From NCBI RefSeq assembly GCF_012848855.1, contig NZ_CP051630.1, positions 2,707,501-2,771,500 of the forward strand: 64,000 bases of DNA, written 5' to 3'. Below the pieces are notes generated by a model, which ran no database searches, had not been told where the DNA came from, and worked only from the letters and a program-made list of their open reading frames with translations. Source of the stretch: Pyruvatibacter mobilis (GTDB taxonomy: Bacteria; Pseudomonadota; Alphaproteobacteria; CGMCC-115125). Below are positions 38,397 to 46,379 of the stretch, piece by piece; position 1 is the first letter of the stretch; each line of letters begins with the position of its first letter. The position numbers were made by a program, and so were the translations under genes.

Positions 38397-38553
38397 GCAG
38401 GTTTCTTCCCGGAGGTGTCGGCGGATCAGTCATCGCGTGATCGGTTATCCGCAGAATAGCCAGCCGGCGACCGGACTGGCCAGACTTGAAACAGGACCGT
38501 TTCGAACAGGTTTGGGCGTGCCTCACTGAATGCCCGCGCAGCCCTATCGGGTT

Positions 38554-38583
38554 TTGCGTTTTCGATGACCGGTCGCGCATACT
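38554..38583 (+). promoter_or_regulatory. Putative promoter of the P1 peptidase gene
   Basis: TTGCGT (38554-38559), 18-base spacer, CATACT (38578-38583), 65 bases before the start codon. Confidence 0.4.
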
Positions 38584-38648
38584 CCGGCACCCCCACTCCG
38601 GGACCGGTGCCGTGACACCGGCTCGCCGGCGTTTTCAGGAAGAGCTGC

Positions 38649-39692
38649 ATGACTGTTCAGACACCCGTCCCCTTCGCACCCGGGCCGCGCAATCTCATCA
38701 CCGATGTCACCGGGCTGCGGGTCGGACAGGCACAGGATGATGCGGTGCGCACGGGCGTAACGGTGATCGCACCGGAAGGCCGCGCCGTGGCCGCGGTGGA
38801 TGTACGCGGAGGCGGACCGGGCACGCGGGAAACGGATGCATTGTCCGCCGACTGTCTGGTCGACGAGATAGACGCCATCGTTCTGTCCGGTGGCTCCGTC
38901 TACGGCCTCGAAGCGGCCTCAGGTGTCACTGCACGGCTGGGGGCGCGGGGGCGTGGCTTCGCCCTGGGGTCAACTCCACTTGTGGCGCCCATCGTGCCAT
39001 CGGCCATCCTTTTCGACCTTTCGAATGGCGGTGCCAAGGAGTGGGGCGAGACGCCGCCCTACCGGCGTCTGGGCATCGAAGCCATGGAGGCGCTGGACGC
39101 GGATGTGAGGCTGGGCAATGCGGGGGCCGGCCTTGGCGCGCGCGCGGGCGCGCTCAAGGGCGGCACGGGGTCCGCTTCTGTTGTTGCGCCGGGCGGTTTC
39201 GTCGTCGGTGCTCTGGCCGCAAGCAATCCCTTTGGTTCCTGCGTCATGCCGGGAAGCGGCCGGTTCTGGGCCGCTCCCTTTGAGAAAGCAGGTGAGATGG
39301 GTGATCAGGACTCCTTTCCGGGGCCAGCACATCTGCCTGATGATCCGTATGCGGAGACCAAGATCGGTGCATCGCCTGGCATGAACACCACGATTGGCGT
39401 CGTTGCGACCGATGCAGCCCTGACGGTGGCCGAGACCCGGCGTCTGGCGATGATGGCGCAGGATGGGTATGCGCGCGCCATCCGCCCTGTCCACACGCCT
39501 TTTGACGGTGATGTCGTTTTTGCGCTGGCGACCGGGTCACGGCCTCTGCCGGAGGACACGGCGCGGGCGGGACTGGTAGCGATGCTTGGTGCGCTGGCTG
39601 CCGACACGCTGGCACGCGCCGTTGCGCGGGGTGTCTATGAAGCTGAGACCCTGGGGGCAAGCCCCTCTTATCGCGAGCGGTATACGCGCTGA
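38649..39692 (+). CDS. P1-family (S58, NylC/DmpA-like) peptidase
   Basis: Self-processing aminopeptidase or amide hydrolase, 347 residues, no signal peptide. The N-terminal region has ITDVTGLRVGQAQD and LSGGSVYGLEAASGV. The autocleavage site is between Asn246 and Thr247 in ASPGMNTTIGVVATDA, matching the Asn-Thr junction of the nylon-oligomer hydrolase NylC rather than the Gly-Ser of DmpA; Thr247 would be the nucleophile. Monocistronic and divergent from ggt; both act on peptides or amides. Confidence 0.9.
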   Translation: MTVQTPVPFAPGPRNLITDVTGLRVGQAQDDAVRTGVTVIAPEGRAVAAVDVRGGGPGTRETDALSADCLVDEIDAIVLSGGSVYGLEAASGVTARLGARGRGFALGSTPLVAPIVPSAILFDLSNGGAKEWGETPPYRRLGIEAMEALDADVRLGNAGAGLGARAGALKGGTGSASVVAPGGFVVGALAASNPFGSCVMPGSGRFWAAPFEKAGEMGDQDSFPGPAHLPDDPYAETKIGASPGMNTTIGVVATDAALTVAETRRLAMMAQDGYARAIRPVHTPFDGDVVFALATGSRPLPEDTARAGLVAMLGALAADTLARAVARGVYEAETLGASPSYRERYTR

Positions 39693-39713
39693 AGCTCCCT
39701 GGTCACCTGTCGA

Positions 39714-41297
39714 TCAACTGCCCAGAACCAGCGGCGCTAGGAAGGTGGCCAGCAGCGCGATCAGTACGATCCCGATGATGTTGAGCGCGAACCCGGCCCG
39801 CATCATTTGCGGCACGGTTACATAGCCCGACGCGAAGACGATAGCGTTCGGCGGGGTTGCGACTGGCAGCATGAAGGCGCAGGACGCCGACATGACTGCG
39901 GCAGCGGCCAGTACCATCGGCGGGTGGCCGGTGGCCGCCGCAATGGCCGCGATGACCGGCAGGAGGGCTGCGACCGTTGCGGTGTTGCTGGTGAGTTCTG
40001 TCAGGAAGATGACCATCGCTGCCACCGCCGCGACAAAGGCGAAGAGCGGCAGCCATGACAACGTCCCAAGGCTATCGCCCAGAGCTGCCGCGAGACCGGT
40101 GCTCGAAAAGGCCCCGGCGAGCGCCAATCCGCCGCCGAAGAGAATCAGCACGTCCCATGAAATGTTGCGCGCCTGAGCCCAGGACAGGAGACGCTCGGAA
40201 TGCGGCGCCTCTTCTGAGGACGTCTGTTGCGCCCCGGCCGGCAGGATGAAGAGCGCCAGCGCGCCTGCAATCGCAATGCCCGGATCAGACAGACCGGAGA
40301 GAAAGGGAAGATCGTCAAGCAAGGGGCGAATGAGCCAGAGGCCTGCCATGGTGGCAAAGACGATACCCACGCGTTTTTCAGGCGTCGTCATTTTGCCCAG
40401 CTCGGCCAGCTGGCTGCGTACTTCTTCCTGACCATGGGCAGCCTCTTCAGCGGACCTGCCGAGATCAAAGGGATAGACGACGCGCGTCATCACCAGCCAG
40501 ATGACCGGCAGCATGATGACCACCAGCGGCATGGCCAGCAGCATCCAGGCGGCAAACGAAATCTCGATGCCGAATTCCTGCTCGAAGAAGGCGGCCATCA
40601 GCGCATTGGGCGGGGTACCTACCAGGGTGCCGATGCCGCCTACGCTGGCGCTGTAGGCAATGGAAAGCATGGTGGCGAGGCCGAAGCGCTGGGCATTCGA
40701 TTGCGTGGCGTGCGGGCTGTTGAGGATGACCACGCTGACCACGGATGCTGCGATGGGCAGCATCATGATGGTAGTGGCGGTGTTCGACACCCACATGCTG
40801 AGAAAGGCTGTCGCAACCATGAAGCCCGCGATCAACCGGGTCGGTTCCGAGCCCGCCCGCGAGGCAATGGTGAGGGCGATGCGCTTGTGCAGGTCCCAGC
40901 GCTGCATGGCCTGCGCCACCAGGAAACCGCCCATGAACAGGAAGATGAGCGGATGCGCATAGGATGCAGCCGTCGGGCGGATGGGCTGAATATCCAGGAG
41001 CGGAAAGGCAACAAGCGGCACGAGGGCCGTAGCGGCGAGCGGCAGGGCCTCGAGAGCCCACCAGCAGGCCATGAGGGCAGCGACCGCGAGAACGTTCCAG
41101 GCGGCGGGCGGCATGCCCTCCGGAGGACCAATGGCGATAAGCACAACAAAGGCCGCAATACCGCCAAAAAGCCCCAGGCGCCTGTGATGCGGCGCCGGTG
41201 ACCCGGCTGCCGCAGCGGCGGCCAGATGGCCGTGGCTGATTACGTCGGATTGAGCGGCAGAACCCGGCTTGCCGGGGGCTGTGTCGTTATCCGCCAT
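39714..41297 (-). CDS. SLC13/DASS-family anion transporter
   Basis: Sodium-coupled di/tricarboxylate or sulfate transporter with about twelve helices, 527 residues. Diagnostic repeats: SMWVSNTATTIMMLPIAASV (first clamshell SNT) and FLTELTSNTATVAALLPVIAA (second SNT). A hydrophilic N-terminal stretch of about 45 residues precedes the first helix, and a charged insertion (about 290-320) lies in the central loop. Substrate not readable from sequence. Confidence 0.93.
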   Translation of the reverse strand: MADNDTAPGKPGSAAQSDVISHGHLAAAAAAGSPAPHHRRLGLFGGIAAFVVLIAIGPPEGMPPAAWNVLAVAALMACWWALEALPLAATALVPLVAFPLLDIQPIRPTAASYAHPLIFLFMGGFLVAQAMQRWDLHKRIALTIASRAGSEPTRLIAGFMVATAFLSMWVSNTATTIMMLPIAASVVSVVILNSPHATQSNAQRFGLATMLSIAYSASVGGIGTLVGTPPNALMAAFFEQEFGIEISFAAWMLLAMPLVVIMLPVIWLVMTRVVYPFDLGRSAEEAAHGQEEVRSQLAELGKMTTPEKRVGIVFATMAGLWLIRPLLDDLPFLSGLSDPGIAIAGALALFILPAGAQQTSSEEAPHSERLLSWAQARNISWDVLILFGGGLALAGAFSSTGLAAALGDSLGTLSWLPLFAFVAAVAAMVIFLTELTSNTATVAALLPVIAAIAAATGHPPMVLAAAAVMSASCAFMLPVATPPNAIVFASGYVTVPQMMRAGFALNIIGIVLIALLATFLAPLVLGS

Positions 41298-41355
41298 CGC
41301 GCTCCCCGGTTCGGTCTCTCAGCGTACTGATTGTCCTCGTCCGGATAAGGACATA

Positions 41356-42519
41356 TCAGCGGACGTAGACGCGCACCTCATTGGCGGTGACATCACCGCG
41401 GGTGGTCGCGGAGAGGCGGATGCGGTCCGCCGGGAGGCCCATTTCGTTCATGGTGCGCACCACCGTCTCGGCATTGCGGCGGGACTGGCTCTGTGCCAGC
41501 TGCACCCGGTCCGGGCTGCCGGCAGCGGGGCTCACCGCCACCACGTCGAACTGGGCAGCTGGACGCACTTCAAGTGCCCGGCTCAGGGCCGTGTACAGGG
41601 CCTGCTGATACTGAACGTCCGGACGGTCAAAGCGGATGGTGACCAGCGCCGGCGTGCCGGCGGCAGGGGCCGGAGCGGCTGCCGCGGTGGCAGCGGGCGG
41701 CGCGATGTTGGACACGGCAAGGCCGGACCCGAACAACTCACCGGCCTTGATGGCGTTGGCCAGGGTGGTGAGGCTCGACCGCTCATTGGCCACATAGGTC
41801 GTCTGGCGGGCGATGTCGTCGCGCAGCTCCGTAAGCAGGCGTTCGATCAGCACCGTGGTCTGGCGGACTTCGTCCTGCAGGATCCGGAGCTGGCGATGAT
41901 CGTCTTCGACGGCACCGGACAGCGAGAACGTGGCGGCGGTTGCTTCCAGCAGGTAATTGGCCGTGGACGCGTTGGTCGCGATCTCGGTGGAGAGGCCGGA
42001 CATGGCGTTGATGTCGGCAGAGACCGCGTCAAGCTGGGCCTGCGCGGTATTCCACTGTGACACCAGTTCCGGGTTGCCCGGCGTGGTGCCGCGTTGCAGG
42101 CGGGCGGTGATGGCGGCGCGGGTCGCGTGATAATCGCGCGCATTGGCCGTGGCCTCGGCGCGGGCGGTGTTCACGCGGGAGGTCTGGCCTACCATCGTGT
42201 CCTGCAGGCTGCGCAGCTCGTTGCGCAGGCTTTCGACCTTTGCACCAACGCCGGTGCCGGTGGCCCGGCCGCCGGTGACGCTCAGGGCTTCGAAGCTGCG
42301 GGCAGAGACGCCCACATCAGTGGAGACGGCAGTGGTGCCTGCGGCATTGGAGGCCGACGTCACGTTGCGGCTGCCTTCACCGAACAGGTCTGAGTCCTGG
42401 ATCGCCGCGCAGCCACCAAGGAGCAGCGCCGAGGCAGCCAGCGCGCCTGCCGTGCGGACCAGCGAAGTCAATGAGAGGGAGTAGGCGCGGGGAGCAGTTC
42501 TGGAAATGGGGGTGGTCAT
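41356..42519 (-). CDS. Coiled-coil lipoprotein with OmpA-like C-terminus
   Basis: 387 residues with a lipoprotein signal ending LLLGGC (lipid-anchored Cys near residue 37). A long Ala/Thr-rich helical region (about 85-255, RNELRSLQDTM through ELRDDIARQTTYV) is probably coiled coil. An Ala/Pro linker (about 280-300) follows. A small alpha/beta domain ends the protein, with FDRPDVQYQQALYTALSRAL and QSQSRRNAETVVRTMNEMGLP, resembling the OmpA peptidoglycan-binding fold. Probably an envelope-spanning structural lipoprotein. Not assigned to a named family. Confidence 0.72.
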   Translation of the reverse strand: MTTPISRTAPRAYSLSLTSLVRTAGALAASALLLGGCAAIQDSDLFGEGSRNVTSASNAAGTTAVSTDVGVSARSFEALSVTGGRATGTGVGAKVESLRNELRSLQDTMVGQTSRVNTARAEATANARDYHATRAAITARLQRGTTPGNPELVSQWNTAQAQLDAVSADINAMSGLSTEIATNASTANYLLEATAATFSLSGAVEDDHRQLRILQDEVRQTTVLIERLLTELRDDIARQTTYVANERSSLTTLANAIKAGELFGSGLAVSNIAPPAATAAAAPAPAAGTPALVTIRFDRPDVQYQQALYTALSRALEVRPAAQFDVVAVSPAAGSPDRVQLAQSQSRRNAETVVRTMNEMGLPADRIRLSATTRGDVTANEVRVYVR

Positions 42520-43173
42520 CGCGCGCTCTTGTTACCCTTTGGTTCTGACAGGGAAGCCTGCCTGCATGGCCCGGTTCCAACCGGCATGGTGCGTCCGGCA
42601 CCGCCATCCAAGAAGATCAGCCCCCTGAAACTGGCCGCAGCCGCCGGGATGGCGGACGACCGGTTGACAACGATTGCCGGTTTTTCCGGGACGAGACCGC
42701 ATCCTGGCCCCTGTCGCCCCACGCCGGCTCAATGAATGGTGCGGATGAGCACGATGAAAGCCGCCGCAATCGGCTCTCTGACCGCTCCTCCAGCAGTCCT
42801 GCCCTGCGTTTAATAGTGCAGCGCGAAACCGAAGTCACTCTAGCCAATGCAGAATCGGCCTACAAGCTTGGCTTTTATGGTGAATTTGAAGGGGTTAAGA
42901 GAGTCTTTACATGCCAGATACGGGTCACCGGCACAGGAACCGGGCCCCGTCGGGCAGGCAGCGAATCAGATGGCCTGACACAGCCCCGCGGCACACGGCT
43001 CTACGCCGCCGGGAAGACGCAGCTTTGTGAGCTTTTTGTCGGTTTGCCCTTGCACTCCGCCCCCGGGTGCAATAAACGTTCACGCCTTCGCGGGCAGGGC
43101 GTGCGTGTAGCTCCCCTGCCAGACGGTCACACACCGTCCCGCCGGGTCACCCGGCAGTCCAATAGCGAAGCCT
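42520..43173. other. Long intergenic region upstream of tRNA-Arg
   Basis: 654 bases without a convincing gene. ORFs present are short, lack ribosome sites and have no recognisable domain; the longest (plus, from 42732) runs into the tRNA. Base composition is locally more AT-rich around 42820-42920. It may hold a degraded gene or regulatory DNA; apart from the tRNA promoter candidate I see nothing definite. Confidence 0.5.
43050..43078 (+). promoter_or_regulatory. Candidate promoter of tRNA-Arg
   Basis: TTGCAC (43050-43055), 17-base spacer, TAAACG (43073-43078), about 95 bases upstream of the mature tRNA 5' end. Confidence 0.35.
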
Positions 43174-43250
43174 GCGCCGGTAGCTCAGCTGGATAGAGCA
43201 CCAGACTACGAATCTGGGGGTCGGGAGTTCGAATCTTCCCCGGCGCGCCA
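43174..43250 (+). tRNA. tRNA-Arg (anticodon ACG)
   Basis: 77 nt with encoded CCA. Acceptor stem GCGCCGG / CCGGCGC with discriminator G, D arm GCTCAGCTGGATAGAGC, anticodon stem CCAGA / TCTGG enclosing loop CTACGAA (anticodon ACG, to be edited to ICG), and T loop TTCGAAT. Folds fully. Confidence 0.97.
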
Positions 43251-43255
43251 CTCCT

Positions 43256-43549
43256 TCATTGCTTACACATCCGACTGCATGAGCTGCCGATTGCGCGGTG
43301 TGAGAGCTCGCCGGAGACGAAGAATAGCCCCTGCCATTCCTGGGTGTTGGTGCGGCTGGTGTCGCGGTCGAGCGGCTTTGCCAGCTCGAACCCGGCGCTT
43401 ACCTTCTCCGCCAGGGTGAGGCGGATACCGGCCCCGGCTGACGACAGGGACTGTCGGCTGTCTCCGAAGACGATGTTGCGGTTCCAGACGGCGCCCGTGT
43501 CATAGAAGAGATAGAGCGCGGGGCCGGTGACCGGACCTAGGCTCAGGGC
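43256..43549 (-). pseudogene. C-terminal remnant of a TpsB (FhaC/ShlB-type) outer-membrane transporter
   Basis: Reading the minus strand gives 97 codons with an in-frame stop at each end and no start. It includes ALYLFYDTGAVWNRN, SAGAGIRLTLAEKVSAGFEL and AKPLDRD, then FFVSGEL. This is the pattern of the last beta-strands of the two-partner-secretion transporter barrel (YAFYDxGxVWN, GxGLRL, EVAKPL, FFFSL). The remaining roughly 450 residues (POTRA and most of the barrel) and any secreted partner are absent, and the extreme C-terminus is altered by a short unrelated tail. It ends 6 bases from the tRNA-Arg, consistent with loss of an inserted segment at that tRNA. Confidence 0.68.
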
Positions 43550-43795
43550 TCACACTCTGCCACGAGGGGCAAATCGGCGGACCCAAGGGTCGATTTGCGT
43601 ATTTCAGTCAGCAGGGGCACCCCGGCAGCGTGATCGAGATATCTGACATCAGCGGATCGAAGGGCGATCTCTTTGCACATATCCGCGACACGGCCCGCGG
43701 GTGGGATGGGACAGACCCGGTGCGGCGCGTCGGCTAAGTCTCGCCGGCAAGGCTTGATACCCCCAAGGACGCTCTCGCCAAAAAGGACTGACAAT

Positions 43796-44230
43796 ATGGA
43801 TGATCTGACGCAACGCCGCCTGAAGACGGTGCGCGACCACATGGCGCTGGAATGCGACTGTGATTGGGATGCGGTGATCGCGACCTTCGCGCATCCGCGC
43901 TACGAGATGTATGGTACCGGGCAGGTATTTGACGGCGAAGACGCCGTGCGCGGCTACTTCGCGGACTCGCGCACGCCTTTCCCCGACCAGGCCAACGAAA
44001 TCATCTCGCTGGCAGCCGGGGATGACGATACAGTGCATGTGGAGTTCTTTCTCACCGGCACCCATCTCGGCCCGCTCGCCACCCCCATGGGCACCTTCGA
44101 GCCGACTGGCCGCAGCTTTCGCGTTCGGATGGCTGCCACATTCGAGTTCGCCACGGGAAGTGACAAGATCATCTGCGAACGCCCCTACTATGATGGCAGC
44201 ATGGTGCTGCGCGAGCTTGGGCTGATCTAA
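43796..44230 (+). CDS. SnoaL-like / NTF2-fold protein
   Basis: A 144-residue cone-shaped alpha+beta fold protein. The opening helix (RRLKTVRDHMALECDCDWDAVIATF) is followed by HPRYEMYGTGQVFDGEDAVRGYF and strands up to CERPYYDGSMVLRELGLI. Relatives include polyketide cyclases and limonene-epoxide-hydrolase-type enzymes; activity is unknown. Start ATG at 43796 has AAAAAGGA about 8 bases upstream. First gene of the accessory cluster after the TpsB remnant. Confidence 0.78.
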   Translation: MDDLTQRRLKTVRDHMALECDCDWDAVIATFAHPRYEMYGTGQVFDGEDAVRGYFADSRTPFPDQANEIISLAAGDDDTVHVEFFLTGTHLGPLATPMGTFEPTGRSFRVRMAATFEFATGSDKIICERPYYDGSMVLRELGLI

Positions 44231-44260
44231 GCTTCGGCGGGCCGTACAGAATCCGCCCGG

Positions 44261-45100
44261 CTAGAGACCAAAGACCCGCCTGGCATTTCCGCCCAGGAAC
44301 AGGGCCCGCGTCTCGTCGCTGAGGCCCAGCGCGTCCAGATCCTTCAAAGCTGCCGCAGGCGGGAACATGGGATAGTTGGTGCCGAACATCACCTTGCGGG
44401 CCCCATTGCCGCGCAGATAGGCGACCAGCTGGTCCGGGTAGCGCCTGGCAGTGTAAGCGGATGTGTCGATATAGACATTCTCGTGCTTGGTGGTGACGGC
44501 AATGGCTTCATCCGTCCACGGATAACCGATATGGCCGGCCACGATGACCAGTTCAGGGAAATCCAGCGCTACCTGGTCGAGATATATGGGACGGCCAACC
44601 TCGGACGGCATCAGCGGGCCGGTGTGGCCGATCTGGGTGCAGAACGGAACGCCCTCTTCCACACAGGCCGCATAGACGGGGTAGAAGCGCCGATCCGTCG
44701 GTGGCACTTCCCACAGCCATGGCAGCACGCGAATGGCCCGGAACCCGAGCTCGCGCACGCAGCGTCGAATTTCACGCACGGCATCCATGGGACGGGAGAT
44801 ATCCACGGAGCCCACACCCACGAGCCGGTCCGGCGCCTCGGCAACGAAGCCTGCCACTTCGTCGTTGGAAATCATCACATTACGGGGCGCCACCCAGGCG
44901 GAGATCAGCATCCGGTCAATGCCGGCCTGATCCATCATCGCGATAGTGACTGACACGGGCAGTTGCTCGGTCGGCGCTTCTGTTTTCGTCCAGCGCCGCA
45001 GGCTGTCAAAAATAGGATCCTGACTGTGGCGGAGCGTGGGGTGCTGGCCCCAGGCATCGATAATCATTGCAGCCTCGCTTGTGGTTGCTAAGGTGTTCAT
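44261..45100 (-). CDS. Amidohydrolase_2-family protein with altered metal site
   Basis: A 279-residue TIM-barrel protein of the amidohydrolase 2 family (relatives: ACMSD, resorcylate decarboxylase). The N-terminal metal motif, normally HxH, reads IIDAWGQH (only His20). His159 (QIGHTGP) and His190 (AGHIGYPW) are kept, but the terminal catalytic Asp of the usual SDYP is Asn242 in FGTNYP. So a normal metal centre is doubtful. ATG at 45067 (MIIDAWGQ) is an alternative start and would give the usual family N-terminus. It is divergent from a TetR gene across a short operator-like dyad. Confidence 0.8.
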   Translation of the reverse strand: MNTLATTSEAAMIIDAWGQHPTLRHSQDPIFDSLRRWTKTEAPTEQLPVSVTIAMMDQAGIDRMLISAWVAPRNVMISNDEVAGFVAEAPDRLVGVGSVDISRPMDAVREIRRCVRELGFRAIRVLPWLWEVPPTDRRFYPVYAACVEEGVPFCTQIGHTGPLMPSEVGRPIYLDQVALDFPELVIVAGHIGYPWTDEAIAVTTKHENVYIDTSAYTARRYPDQLVAYLRGNGARKVMFGTNYPMFPPAAALKDLDALGLSDETRALFLGGNARRVFGL

Positions 45101-45105
45101 GACTT

Positions 45106-45131
45106 GGACTATTGCTCTAGAGTGTTACTCC
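45106..45131. promoter_or_regulatory. Candidate TetR operator between amidohydrolase and tetR
   Basis: 26-base imperfect inverted repeat of the form GGA-n-TA-nnn-CTCTAGAG-nnn-TA-n-TCC, with 18 of 26 positions symmetric, filling the 34-base gap between the two divergent start codons. This is the expected position for autoregulation by the adjacent TetR protein. Confidence 0.5.
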
Positions 45132-45134
45132 ATT

Positions 45135-45713
45135 ATGATCGAAACGACAACCACGAACCGTATCCGCCAAGCTGCGTTCGCGCTGTTCGAACAGGACGGG
45201 GTGGACGCGACTTCGGTGGCCGCCATCTGCCGTGCTGCACAGGTGTCGAATGGCAGCTTCTTTCACGCCTACGCCACCAAGGATGCACTGGCAGGCGACA
45301 TCTACCTGTCGGCCCTGGCCAGCTATCACGCGGCAATGGTGAAGGCGGTCAGCGGGAACCCGTCAGCTGCCGACGGGGTTACAGCGCTGGTGCGGGCCCA
45401 TGTGAGCTGGGTAGTTCGGGAGCGTGGGCTGGCCACCTTCATCTTCGAGCAGGTGCGCGCGGGATGGCTCGACACCCTGCGCGAGGCGCAGAAGGCGGAG
45501 AATGCGCGTTATCGCGATGCCCTGAATGGCTGGCGTCTGCGCCACGTATCGGAGGGGGCGCTGGCCGACCTTGAGGACGAGGTCTTCATGGCGCAGCTCA
45601 TCGGTCCTGCTCAGATGATATGCCGAGCCTGGCTTTCGGGCCGCCGCAGCCAGTCACCCAAAACACATCTGCCGGATCTTGCCCGGTGTGCGCAGATGGT
45701 GCTCTGCACCTGA
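45135..45713 (+). CDS. TetR/AcrR-family regulator
   Basis: 192 residues. The N-terminal helix-turn-helix reads RIRQAAFALFEQDGVDATSVAAICRAAQVSNGSFFHAYATKDAL (cited as its two ends, RIRQAAFALF and SNGSFFHAYATKDAL, residues 9-52). The ligand-binding domain is all-helical. ATG at 45135 was chosen because upstream in-frame codons belong to the opposing gene. Divergent from the amidohydrolase gene, which it likely controls, and convergent with the aldolase gene. Confidence 0.88.
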   Translation: MIETTTTNRIRQAAFALFEQDGVDATSVAAICRAAQVSNGSFFHAYATKDALAGDIYLSALASYHAAMVKAVSGNPSAADGVTALVRAHVSWVVRERGLATFIFEQVRAGWLDTLREAQKAENARYRDALNGWRLRHVSEGALADLEDEVFMAQLIGPAQMICRAWLSGRRSQSPKTHLPDLARCAQMVLCT

Positions 45714-45728
45714 TTGTGCGGAGAGGCT

Positions 45729-46379
45729 TCAGCCCTTTTTCTTCTGGCCGTATCCGGCGAAGCGCTGCATCACCTCGTCAATCTGCGCATCAGAGAGTAT
45801 CTTCGCGCCGCCGATCGCCAACGTGCCGTGATAGACAGCCGCTTGCTCCTCGACTTCCGTCGCTACCATCATGGCAAAATCGAGGGTCGGCGCGACGGCG
45901 ATCTGACCGTGATTGGCCATGAGGCAGGCCAGGCGCCCATCCAGCGTCTCGACGATGGCCTGCGCCAGCTCCTCAGAGCCGAAGGGCTCATAGGGCGCAA
46001 GCCGTATCTCGCCGCCGCCGGTGACGGCGGTCATGTAATGCAGGGGCGGGATCGTCCGATGGGCGCAGGCAAGGGTGGTGGCATATCGCGAGTGGCAGTG
46101 CACGATGGCGTTCACGTCAGGCCGGGCAGCAAGGATGCTGCCATGCATGCGCCACTCGCTGGTGGGCCGCATCGCGCCTTCATGCTTACCGTCGAAATTC
46201 ATGCGGACGATGCTGTCCGGCGTCAGAAGATGTGCCGGGACACCTGACGGGGTGACAAGCATGCCGCCCTCGACCCTGGCCGACACATTGCCTGCCGTGC
46301 CGTGATTGAGGCCCTTTTCATCCATCGCGACCATGGCGGCGACGATTTCGCGCCGCAGAACCGATTCATCCGCCGTCAT
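45729..46379 (-). CDS. Class II aldolase/adducin-family protein
   Basis: 216 residues, zinc-dependent fold of L-fuculose-1-phosphate aldolase and relatives (also decarboxylases and dehydratases). Motifs: GLNHGTAGNVSAR, VTPSGVP, the zinc pair in HCHSRYATTLA, and the third ligand in LMANHGQIAVAP; the catalytic Glu region is PTSEWRMH. It is coupled (ATGA overlap) to a PfkB kinase, the arrangement of kinase-aldolase sugar pathways in which a phosphorylated ketose is split to a triose phosphate. Substrate unknown. Confidence 0.88.
   Translation of the reverse strand: MTADESVLRREIVAAMVAMDEKGLNHGTAGNVSARVEGGMLVTPSGVPAHLLTPDSIVRMNFDGKHEGAMRPTSEWRMHGSILAARPDVNAIVHCHSRYATTLACAHRTIPPLHYMTAVTGGGEIRLAPYEPFGSEELAQAIVETLDGRLACLMANHGQIAVAPTLDFAMMVATEVEEQAAVYHGTLAIGGAKILSDAQIDEVMQRFAGYGQKKKG

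Noticed and set aside
42732-43196. 154-residue plus-strand ORF running into the tRNA
   Set aside because: Ends inside tRNA-Arg, has no ribosome site, and shows no conserved-looking segment.
43543-43842. 99-residue minus-strand ORF between the TpsB remnant and the SnoaL-like gene
   Set aside because: Overlaps the start of the SnoaL-like gene antisense and lacks any recognisable motif; it is not in frame with the TpsB remnant.
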